From Flavobacteriaceae bacterium UBA6268 (lineage in GTDB: Bacteria; Bacteroidota; Bacteroidia; Flavobacteriales; Flavobacteriaceae), in the NCBI GenBank assembly GCA_002440705.1, contig DJVA01000065.1, positions 14,456-78,455 of the forward strand: a stretch of 64,000 nucleotides of DNA, given 5' to 3'. The translations under genes and the position numbers were made by a program. The notes below the pieces were generated by a model. It worked only from the letters and a program-made list of their open reading frames with translations, was not told the DNA's origin and did no database searches. This document shows, piece by piece, positions 8,873-16,597 of the stretch (the first letter of the stretch is position 1; each line of letters begins with the position of its first letter).

Positions 8873-11800
8873 CTATTGCTCGTTCAGCAAAGACTTGATC
8901 TGTTCAATCTCCCGTTGTTGTGTTTCCAGTCGGTTTTTCAAGGTTTCCACCTCATCTTCCAGAGATTCAATGGTTTCTTGTTGTTCTTTAATAGCATTGA
9001 TCAACACAAAATCCATGGCCCCGTAATCGACTCCAAGGTAATTTTCCTTAACCGTTCCATCCTCTGAAACATATTCCCAGTCCTTGACCATATAGGGTGC
9101 AATTTGTTGTAGCTCTTGAGCAATAGTTCCGACCCCTGTATCATTGGGCATACCTGCTTTGCCGTTGTAGGTAAACCAAACAGGATTTATTTTTTTCAAA
9201 AGCGAAAGGCCGTCCGTGAAAGGACGAATATCTTTTTTCAAACGTTTGTCAGAGGTGACTGTCCAAGCACTGGAAGTCGGTTTGGCAGCAGAGTTTGTAA
9301 CTAATTCCAATAAATATGAGGGATTTGTAAGCCCTATACCCAATCGATAGGAAATATAAGTACGTCCCAAAAAATACCCTGCAAAAGAGGTTGTCGAGGA
9401 GGTACTGGCATTAGCATAAATGGCATAATTATTTCCTGTTGTCCCGAAAAAACTTGAATAAACACCATAATTAGTACCAGTAGAAGTTGTTGGAAAAGTA
9501 ACATAATAGCCTACTTTTGTTGCTCCTCCAGACCCCATGGTGGCATAAGATGCATATCTTGTACTGGTATCAGTATTTCCAAATGCTGTGAAAACACCAT
9601 ATTTGTCTCCTATTGCAGTTCCAGAAAAATAATTATAGTAACCATATTTGTCTCCCGTATTGGCTCCAGAAAATAAATTGGATGTGCCATAAGTGGTTGA
9701 AGACCCTGAACCCGAAAACCAATTGAACGTAGCATACTGGGCTGATCCTGTAGAGGTAGAACCAGAAAAGTCATTATAAGTAGCATACATGGGTACTCCT
9801 GTAATAGAAGCCGTTCCACTGATCCTGTTGTAAGTAATTCCACCACCTGCTGCGTAGGTACCATCATTATCGTATAAATTGCGCCAGGATGCCGCAAAGT
9901 TTCCCGTATTGGCTATGCCATCAAGACTTGTGGATTCAATGGAAAGCATCCCTGTACTGGTGGTGGTCCCAATGGTCACCCGTTCGCCTATTCCGTCTCC
10001 TGGGGTAAGGTAGGTCCCTCCGTCGGTCCATTCACTAGCCCCAATACTGGAAGGATCTACCCAACTCACATTACCGCTAGCGTCGGTTTGCATTACTTGG
10101 TTTGCTGTTCCTCTGGATGCTGGAAAAGTGTAGGTATTTCCTAACGTGGTGCCAATGGCTACATCTCCTAAAAAAAAGCCCGCATAACTACCGCTTTTTA
10201 AGGATTGTGAGTAAAGCCCATAGAGTGTTCCTCCAGCGGTAGTACTCATGATAATGTATGAACCATACTTTCTTCCAGTACCTGTTCCGTTCATTAAAGT
10301 TGAAGAACCAAAATGATCCCCATTTCCAGTCCCTCCAATACCCGTTGAAACACCTATCATGTTACCCGTTCCAGCATTTAAGCTATTGTTTATTCCAAAT
10401 TGATTACTACTTGTTGCACTAGTGAACAAATTATATAATCCTGTCAAGGTGCCATTACCCGTATTGGATATTTGATTTTGAATGGCATATTGATCCCCTC
10501 CACCAGCACCCGAAAGGATATTCCAAACACCTCTGTGAACCCCAGTACCAGAACCACTTAATTCATTTAAAACCCCAGTATGCACTGCATTACCGGAATT
10601 ATTAATAATGCTTCTAACCCCAGTTTGTTCTCCGGTTCCTGCACCTGTCATGGAATTGATCAATCCATAATGGTCCCCAGAACCAACCCCTGAAATACTA
10701 TTGCTAAGTGCTACATGCTCCCCATTGCCTGAATTTGAAATGTTGGTTTGCACCCCATATTGGCTCCCCGAGCCTGAACCCAAAAGGTTGTTAATCACTC
10801 CAATATGCTGCCCGGTTCCTGTTCCATTTAAGGTTGAGGCCATACCATAATGATCTCCATTGGCACTATTGTCAATTTCATTAAAAACCCCTATTTGGAA
10901 ATTTGTCGAGGTTCCGGTTAATTCATTATGGACACCGAAGTGAAGTCCCGATCCGGTATTGTCAATCGTATTATGAACACCTGCTATTTCTCCAGAGCTT
11001 GTACCTCCCAAATCATTCGCACTTCCTGTTCGATTTCCCGTACCTGTTCCTTCAATAAAGTTGTATTGCCCATAGTAGGTATACGATGTGCTTCCCGAAA
11101 CATAGTTATAGCCACCATACATATTTCGGGCCGCATTGGTTATTGTGTTGTATGTTCCGAAATGAGTCCCAGAACCTGTTCCCGTTAAGGAATTATAAGA
11201 ACCATACTTGGCACCATTTCCATTACCTGTCAGAGATGAATACACCCCGTAATGCACCGCTGCACCGGAATTACTAATTTCATTATAATTTCCATATTGA
11301 AGGCCTATTCCAGTTCCAGAAAGCATGCTGTAGGTACCATAATGTGCTGAAGGTCCTGTATTGGTGATATCGTAGTAGCTTCCGTATTGGTTACCTGTTC
11401 CTGTTCCGGAAAGGGTATTGTAGGTCCCAAAATGGTCGTTGGTTCCCGTGTTGGTTATGATACTTCGAACTCCTGTCATGGTACCATTACCTATTCCACC
11501 AAGAATACTGCGCATTCCTTGGTGGGCTCCATCACCATCGTTTAGAATTTCATTGTATACAGCGTAGTGTAAATTATCCCCAGAATTAGTCATATAGTTC
11601 CCTACCCCAATTTGAGGTCCCGTTCCAGCACCAGATAGTTGATTATACAAACCGTAATGGTAACCACTTCCCGAGCCATTGGTAATGGAATGCAACCCTC
11701 TATGCTCTCCATTTCCATTGCCCAAAATTCTTCCAAAAAGCCCTACTTGAGTGGCATCGCCTGTGTTGGTGATTTCAGAAAGTAATCCATAGGTAGTTAC

Positions 11801-12286
11801 ATTCGCCGTACCATTCATTAAAATAGAAACCCCGCGCCCCCCTTGGTCTTCCTCAACGTCCAACGCCCAATCGGCCGTATTTTTGCCAATGGCGACATTC
11901 CCAAGGGTATATATATCATCCGTAATGGCATTGGGAGCCGCGGTGGTCCCTTCCTCGTAAAAATCATCATCGCCCCCACTGGCTGAAGTGGTTAATCGTT
12001 CCCATTGAGTACCGTTGAAATAATAGTAACCCACACCACTTCCCCCTGTGATAGCAGCATTGGTATTATAGATAAGCAATCCTGTGGCGGCGGTATTGAC
12101 TCCGTCCAACATGGTATCGGTTACATCGCCTAGTGAAACCTGAGGAATGAGCATCCCTTTATTTGAAGCGGATATTTCCAAAATGGAAGAAGCGTCAGGT
12201 GTGGTTGTGCCAATTCCTACTTGGGAATACCCTTGAAAAAAAATCATAATAATAGCTGTGCAGATGTAACTCTTTTTCATTGTCAT
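8873..12286 (-). CDS. Giant secreted repeat protein with two repeat blocks and S74 end (fibre 3)
   Basis: The longest paralogue, 1137 residues. It has a signal peptide ending before QVGIGTT, the shared N-terminal module, a block of about 35 repeats of 15 residues, the cap KSGSYAGFFLGDV, a linker ending MQTDASGNVSWV, and a second, looser Tyr/Ser/Thr-rich repeat block. A canonical S74 start (SDKRLKKDI) follows, with GTIAQELQQIAPYMV and a final coiled coil of about 45 residues. Its first 700 residues parallel fibre 2, which carries a C1q-like domain after the same linker. The start may be Met3 (12280), giving the more usual MKK signal peptide. It is probably a trimeric extracellular fibre. Confidence 0.75.
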   Translation of the reverse strand: MTMKKSYICTAIIMIFFQGYSQVGIGTTTPDASSILEISASNKGMLIPQVSLGDVTDTMLDGVNTAATGLLIYNTNAAITGGSGVGYYYFNGTQWERLTTSASGGDDDFYEEGTTAAPNAITDDIYTLGNVAIGKNTADWALDVEEDQGGRGVSILMNGTANVTTYGLLSEITNTGDATQVGLFGRILGNGNGEHRGLHSITNGSGSGYHYGLYNQLSGAGTGPQIGVGNYMTNSGDNLHYAVYNEILNDGDGAHQGMRSILGGIGNGTMTGVRSIITNTGTNDHFGTYNTLSGTGTGNQYGSYYDITNTGPSAHYGTYSMLSGTGIGLQYGNYNEISNSGAAVHYGVYSSLTGNGNGAKYGSYNSLTGTGSGTHFGTYNTITNAARNMYGGYNYVSGSTSYTYYGQYNFIEGTGTGNRTGSANDLGGTSSGEIAGVHNTIDNTGSGLHFGVHNELTGTSTNFQIGVFNEIDNSANGDHYGMASTLNGTGTGQHIGVINNLLGSGSGSQYGVQTNISNSGNGEHVALSNSISGVGSGDHYGLINSMTGAGTGEQTGVRSIINNSGNAVHTGVLNELSGSGTGVHRGVWNILSGAGGGDQYAIQNQISNTGNGTLTGLYNLFTSATSSNQFGINNSLNAGTGNMIGVSTGIGGTGNGDHFGSSTLMNGTGTGRKYGSYIIMSTTAGGTLYGLYSQSLKSGSYAGFFLGDVAIGTTLGNTYTFPASRGTANQVMQTDASGNVSWVDPSSIGASEWTDGGTYLTPGDGIGERVTIGTTTSTGMLSIESTSLDGIANTGNFAASWRNLYDNDGTYAAGGGITYNRISGTASITGVPMYATYNDFSGSTSTGSAQYATFNWFSGSGSSTTYGTSNLFSGANTGDKYGYYNYFSGTAIGDKYGVFTAFGNTDTSTRYASYATMGSGGATKVGYYVTFPTTSTGTNYGVYSSFFGTTGNNYAIYANASTSSTTSFAGYFLGRTYISYRLGIGLTNPSYLLELVTNSAAKPTSSAWTVTSDKRLKKDIRPFTDGLSLLKKINPVWFTYNGKAGMPNDTGVGTIAQELQQIAPYMVKDWEYVSEDGTVKENYLGVDYGAMDFVLINAIKEQQETIESLEDEVETLKNRLETQQREIEQIKSLLNEQ
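10220..11788 (-). repeat. 15-residue repeat array of fibre 3 (first block)
   Basis: The block spans 523 residues, about 35 units of the G-x-Y-N-x-L-S-G-x-G-x-G-x-H-x type. Asn-Ser/Thr variants recur, with three-unit spacing clear only in part of the array. A second, more degenerate block follows at roughly 9385-9850 with units of variable length. Confidence 0.85.
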
Positions 12287-12326
12287 TTTTTTTAGGAATG
12301 GTACCTAGATTTTCTTGGGGGAATTT

Positions 12327-12334
12327 TAAAGATA
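12327..12334 (-). promoter_or_regulatory. -7-like box for fibre 3
   Basis: TATCTTTA on the minus strand matches seven of eight consensus positions, 41 bases upstream of the fibre 3 start. The same variant occurs before several other genes in the window (16572, 22960, 35221). Confidence 0.45.
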
Positions 12335-12383
12335 CTAAAAATGCTTAAATTTTGACAATCAAATACTTAACATTGTATTTAAT

Positions 12384-14828
12384 CTAGTTATTCTTAAGCG
12401 TTTCAATTTCTTTTTTAAGCATTTGAATTTCCTCATTTTGTGCTTCAATCATTTTTTGCTGCTCCTGAACAGCTTTCACCAAGGGAACCACAAATTCAGC
12501 ATAACGCAACCCGTAGTAATCATCGGCGTTTTTGGGCTGGTCTACACCGCTGAAATCAAACCCCGAAGCTTTGGCGGCTTCAGCAACTTCTTGCGCAATG
12601 AAACCCGTTCTTTTCATGTTCTTGGCCTCGGTATTATCCAATTCGGGGAAGTTCTTAGCCTCAGGATGGTTTTTAACCGATAAAAACTCCGTCTTTATTT
12701 GATAGGTTACAGGTCTCAACTTCATAATAAAATTCAGCCCCGTGACATCTTCCTGCACGTTCTCTTTAACCCGACCGTCCGAAATGGTCGTCCAACCTAC
12801 TTGCCCCCCTATAGAGGTTACAATACCGTTTCCAATGCGCACCGAATTGGTTGCGGCCGTTGTAGCTCCATATCCTATGGCCATAGAATTAATATAATTG
12901 GTGGCCCCTGCATCTGAAATACAACCTATATACGTATTTGCATATCCCGTTACATTTGAGTATCCTGCATAGGTGCCAAAAGCCGTATTTACATAACCAT
13001 CGAAGGTGGAAGCGGGGTTGTTGGCATAAAGCGCATAAGGACCAACCGCAACATTCCAGGTATTGTATGAGGTTCCTCCATTGCTATACGCCTGAGTATA
13101 CAAACTTTGATGTCCAATACCCACATTGTAGTTGCCTTCGGTATTGTTGCGCATGGCCCAGAATCCCATAGCAACATTAGCTGTTGCAATCGTGGTTGCT
13201 TCCAAGGACCCTCCGCCAATGGCCACATTTGTTCCTCCGGTGGTCAAGCTTGTCATAGCATAATGCCCCACTGCGGTATTTTGGTTGCCCGAAGAAATGG
13301 AATACAACGAATGGTATCCTATACTGGCATTGCCATAAGGGGTCGATCCCGCTGCGTCCCCTTGCATCGAAAAAGAGCCCAGGGAGGTGTTTTCGTCCCC
13401 TGTTGTGTTGTACCGTAAAGCGTTCAATCCCATTGCGGTATTGTTATTACCCGTGGTATTGGCCCGAAGGGCATAGGTGCCAACCGCAGTATTACGAACA
13501 CCATTCGTATTATCTCTAAGGGATTCCGTACCCAAACCAACATTTTCAGATCCATCAATGTTTTCCTTAAGAGCTTCAAAACCCATTGCCACGTTATCAT
13601 TTCCTATTGTATTCTGCTGCATGGCATCTACACCTACCGAGGTATTGTAATTTCCAGTTGTGTTTGCCGATAACGACACCGCGCCAATAGCAGTATTCCT
13701 AGTTCCAGTGGTATTGGCATCCAATGCATAAGTTCCAAGTGCAGTCCCATAGGAAGCTGTAGTATTCATCCGCAGCGCACTATAGCCCATGGCGATATTA
13801 TACGACCCTGTGGTATTTTCGTATAAGGTAGCCACTCCTATCCCTGTATTCACAACTCCCGTGGTGTTATTGTATAAAGCCACCCCTCCTACTGCGGTGT
13901 TGTAGATCCCATTATTGGTAGCAGTGGGATTGTTATTGTATAACGAAAGGGCTCCAACAGCTGTGTTATAAGAGTTCCAAGCAGTATTTGAGTTGTTAAA
14001 AGATTGATTATACATGGCTCTAAAGCCAATAGCTGTAGAATAAATGGAATACGAATCATTGGCCAAAGCATACCGCCCAGTGGCTGTTGCTGCTTGAGCC
14101 CCTTCACCATATTCCATGGCCCCTACCCCGACAGCCACATTTTGGGAACCCGATCCGTCCGCCCGCAAAGCGCGCCAACCTATTGCGACATTCATCACAT
14201 TATTGTTGGCATTCTCCATAGCTTCCCTTCCTATGGCTGTATTAACTCCATTGGGGCCAATAGCATTTCGTAGACTTCGGTAGCCTATGGCCACATTCCC
14301 GTCAGACGTGGTAGCATTTTCCAAGGCTTGATACCCCATAACAGTATTATACAAACCACTTGTAATGGAGTTCAGCCCCTTATAGCCAAAAGAAGTATTG
14401 GTACTCGTAGAATCGATCAATCCTGCTGTTTGGTTGTTCACCTTAAAATTCAAAGGTTGGGTGTCGATCGTTCCGATGAAATTGGCCGAGGTAGTTCCTG
14501 TATTTCCATCTAGGTTCCACTTGGGTTCTGCTGTGGTAATGAGACGTTCCCAAGTGGTACCGTTGAAATAGTAGTAGCCCACACCATTACCTCCAGTGAC
14601 CGCCGCATTGGTATTGTAAATCAACAAACCAGTGGCTGAAGTATTGACCCCATCAAGCATGGTATCCGTAACATCGTTGAGGGAAACTTGGGGAATTAAA
14701 ATCCCTTTATCGGTTGATGCAATGTCTAGTGCAGAAGACGCATCGGGTGCAGTTGTCCCAATGCCAACTTGTGCCCATAGGTTAGGGCACAACAATAAAA
14801 ATACGATTACAAAAATCAGCTTTCTCAT
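12384..14828 (-). CDS. Secreted fibre with 17-residue head-type repeats and S74 end (fibre 4)
   Basis: About 814 residues from the ATG at 14828. The signal peptide begins MRKLIFVIV and ends before QVGIGTT, followed by the shared N-terminal module. The repeats differ from fibres 1-3: about 17 residues with the pattern G-x-x-N-T-A-x-G-x-x-A-L-x-x-N-T-T, reminiscent of YadA/Hia head repeats of trimeric autotransporters. The C terminus is an S74 domain (SDGRVKENV; TGFIAQEVAEAA) with a coiled-coil tail. An in-frame ATG at 14894 was rejected as start because the -7 box at 14877-14884 lies downstream of it and the 22 extra residues spoil the signal peptide. Confidence 0.78.
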   Translation of the reverse strand: MRKLIFVIVFLLLCPNLWAQVGIGTTAPDASSALDIASTDKGILIPQVSLNDVTDTMLDGVNTSATGLLIYNTNAAVTGGNGVGYYYFNGTTWERLITTAEPKWNLDGNTGTTSANFIGTIDTQPLNFKVNNQTAGLIDSTSTNTSFGYKGLNSITSGLYNTVMGYQALENATTSDGNVAIGYRSLRNAIGPNGVNTAIGREAMENANNNVMNVAIGWRALRADGSGSQNVAVGVGAMEYGEGAQAATATGRYALANDSYSIYSTAIGFRAMYNQSFNNSNTAWNSYNTAVGALSLYNNNPTATNNGIYNTAVGGVALYNNTTGVVNTGIGVATLYENTTGSYNIAMGYSALRMNTTASYGTALGTYALDANTTGTRNTAIGAVSLSANTTGNYNTSVGVDAMQQNTIGNDNVAMGFEALKENIDGSENVGLGTESLRDNTNGVRNTAVGTYALRANTTGNNNTAMGLNALRYNTTGDENTSLGSFSMQGDAAGSTPYGNASIGYHSLYSISSGNQNTAVGHYAMTSLTTGGTNVAIGGGSLEATTIATANVAMGFWAMRNNTEGNYNVGIGHQSLYTQAYSNGGTSYNTWNVAVGPYALYANNPASTFDGYVNTAFGTYAGYSNVTGYANTYIGCISDAGATNYINSMAIGYGATTAATNSVRIGNGIVTSIGGQVGWTTISDGRVKENVQEDVTGLNFIMKLRPVTYQIKTEFLSVKNHPEAKNFPELDNTEAKNMKRTGFIAQEVAEAAKASGFDFSGVDQPKNADDYYGLRYAEFVVPLVKAVQEQQKMIEAQNEEIQMLKKEIETLKNN
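12870..14400 (-). repeat. 17-residue (51-bp) repeat array of fibre 4
   Basis: Units of about 17 residues repeat the theme N-T-A-[MVI]-G-x-x-A-L-x-x-N-T-T-G. They are interrupted by several longer Asn/Tyr-rich units (for example around YNQSFNNSNTAW). Boundaries are approximate. Confidence 0.8.
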
Positions 14829-14876
14829 AGTACAATTTTTAAATAAGTAGCTAAGTAATTTGTAATCGGGGATGTA

Positions 14877-14884
14877 CAAATATA
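14877..14884 (-). promoter_or_regulatory. Bacteroidota -7 box for fibre 4
   Basis: TATATTTG on the minus strand is an exact consensus match, 49 bases upstream of the ATG at 14828. It decides between the two possible starts of fibre 4. Confidence 0.6.
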
Positions 14885-14905
14885 AATAATTCATTTATAA
14901 TAAGA

Positions 14906-14926
14906 TAGGGGGAAAACCCCTTTTTT
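14906..14926 (+). terminator. Terminator-like hairpin in the nhaC leader
   Basis: AGGGGGAAAACCCCTTTTTT folds into a short GC stem (GGGG/CCCC, A-rich loop) followed by a T run on the plus strand. No plus-strand gene lies to its left, so it is either a leader attenuator of nhaC or the end of an unseen short transcript from the divergent promoter region. Confidence 0.4.
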
Positions 14927-15008
14927 AGGGCCATCAATACCCTTTAAAATTAGTTGCACAGCTTCCTACAAAATTGTAACATTACATTCCTTTTTTAAAT
15001 CCTATCCT

Positions 15009-16502
15009 ATGGAGAGTCAAGACATCAAGCCAAGAGTACCGCAAGACGAACACATTGTTGAAAACAGGGAGTTAAACATCTGGGAAGCCCTAATTCCTGT
15101 ATTTGCCCTAATAGGCATGTTGGCCTATAATGTGTATACCTATGGAGGAGATGCCCTGAGTGGTTCCAACCAATTTGTCTTGCTGATGGGTGGTGCAGTA
15201 GCTGCTATTGTTGGCTTTTTTAACAAAGTTTCCTTCGCGCAAATGATGGAGGAAGTTGCTGAAAACATTAAATCTACCGGGGGAGCCATTTTGATTTTGC
15301 TCATGGTTGGTGCCTTGGCCGGAACCTGGCTCATCAGCGGCATCATTCCAACGATGATTTATTACGGATTACAGGTACTTAACCCTACCATCTTTCTTGC
15401 CGCATGTGTAATCATTTGTGCCATCATTTCTGTAGCTACTGGGAGCAGTTGGACCACTTCTGCTACGGTGGGAATTGCATTGATCGGGATCGCTGATGCC
15501 TTGGGAGTTCCTTTGGGAATGACGGCTGGTGCTGTCCTTTCTGGCGCTTACTTCGGTGATAAGATATCGCCGATGAGCGATACCACTAACCTAGCCCCTG
15601 CCATGGCTGGCACAGATTTGTTCACCCACATTCGGTACATGCTTTACACCACCACCCCTTCCATCATTATTACCCTACTCTTTTTTATCATCTTAGGGTT
15701 TAGCATTGATACCTCAGGAAGTGCTGCCACTCCAGAAATTCTAGCTTCTGTAAAATCTGCCATCAATGTAAGTCCGTGGTTATTCGTGGTACCAATTATT
15801 GTCATTGTCTTGATCGTTAAAAAAACGCCTCCGCTTATCGCGTTGTTGGTAGGAACTTTGTTGGGCGGAGTTGCAGCTTTGATATTTCAACCGGGCATTG
15901 TTGCCAGGATTGGTGGTGGAGATGCTTTAAATTTCACAACGGGTTATAAAGGAATCATGAACGCTATTACGGTTTCAACCTCCATCCCAACCGATAACGA
16001 AGCGCTACAAGGCCTATTCACCGCGGGGGGCATGAGTAAGATGATGGGGACTATTTGGTTGATACTTTGCGCTATGGTATTTGGTGGAATCATGGATGGT
16101 ATCGGCGCACTAACTACCATTAGTAAAGCGTTGCTGAAATTATTCCACACGACCTTCGGATTGTTTGCCAGTACGGTTGCAAGCTGCCTAGCCCTAAATA
16201 TTACTGCAAGCGATCAATACCTAGCCATTGTGGTTCCCGGAAAAATGTATGCCAAAGCCTTTAAAGAAAAGGGATTGGCCCCCGAAAACCTCAGCAGGAC
16301 TTTGGAAGATTCAGGTACCGTTACCTCAGTGCTGGTTCCTTGGAATACCTGTGGGGCCTATCAAAGTGGGGTATTGGGCGTGGATACCTTGCATTACGCA
16401 GGGTATGCGGTATTTAATTACATAAGCCCATTTATGACCTTGCTCTTTGCAGCGTTTCGAATCAAGATCAAGCAATTGACCCAAACGAAAAAAGATTCTT
16501 AG
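15009..16502 (+). CDS. nhaC: NhaC-family Na+/H+ antiporter
   Basis: A 497-residue integral membrane protein with roughly a dozen hydrophobic segments. The family core is clear: ATGSSWTTSATVGIALIG, then AGAVLSGAYFGDKISPMSDT near residues 172-200. A second, related motif (DSGTVTSVLVPWNTCG) lies near 435, as in the two inverted halves of this superfamily. It exchanges sodium for protons across the inner membrane and fits a marine or sodium-dependent lifestyle. It stands alone between a divergent fibre gene and a terminator 40 bases after its stop. Confidence 0.93.
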   Translation: MESQDIKPRVPQDEHIVENRELNIWEALIPVFALIGMLAYNVYTYGGDALSGSNQFVLLMGGAVAAIVGFFNKVSFAQMMEEVAENIKSTGGAILILLMVGALAGTWLISGIIPTMIYYGLQVLNPTIFLAACVIICAIISVATGSSWTTSATVGIALIGIADALGVPLGMTAGAVLSGAYFGDKISPMSDTTNLAPAMAGTDLFTHIRYMLYTTTPSIIITLLFFIILGFSIDTSGSAATPEILASVKSAINVSPWLFVVPIIVIVLIVKKTPPLIALLVGTLLGGVAALIFQPGIVARIGGGDALNFTTGYKGIMNAITVSTSIPTDNEALQGLFTAGGMSKMMGTIWLILCAMVFGGIMDGIGALTTISKALLKLFHTTFGLFASTVASCLALNITASDQYLAIVVPGKMYAKAFKEKGLAPENLSRTLEDSGTVTSVLVPWNTCGAYQSGVLGVDTLHYAGYAVFNYISPFMTLLFAAFRIKIKQLTQTKKDS

Positions 16503-16544
16503 CGTAAAGGCTTTTTCATTTTCCAGAAAGTGTTTTCCGCATTG

Positions 16545-16572
16545 AAATGAACCACCTCTGGTTCATTTTTTT
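16545..16572 (+). terminator. Rho-independent terminator after nhaC
   Basis: A nine-pair stem AAATGAACC/GGTTCATTT with a six-base loop, followed by a T run. It lies just after nhaC. The ATG at 16547 falls inside its left arm, which argues against using that ATG as the start of the next gene. Confidence 0.75.
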
Positions 16573-16579
16573 ATCTTTA
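16572..16579 (+). promoter_or_regulatory. -7-like box for the sensor kinase gene
   Basis: TATCTTTA begins at the end of the preceding terminator and 26 bases before the ATG at 16598. It is close to the TAnnTTTG consensus. Confidence 0.45.
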
Positions 16580-16597
16580 GGAATTCATTTGTTGCAA

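Noticed and set aside
11086..11277. Small opposite-strand ORFs within the repeat genes and large eCIS genes
   Set aside because: They follow the codon pattern of the real gene on the other strand, lack plausible ribosome sites and match no family.
2625..14828. Fibre genes taken as tail fibres of a prophage
   Set aside because: All have signal peptides and separate promoters, and no phage structural, lysis or integrase genes surround them.
2625..14828. Fibre proteins taken as the receptor-binding fibres of the eCIS
   Set aside because: Signal peptides would send them out of the cytoplasm where the particle is assembled, and they lie far from the operon; nothing links them directly.
14829..14894. 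Upstream ATG at 14894 as start of fibre 4
   Set aside because: The -7 box at 14877-14884 lies downstream of it, and the extension ruins the signal peptide.
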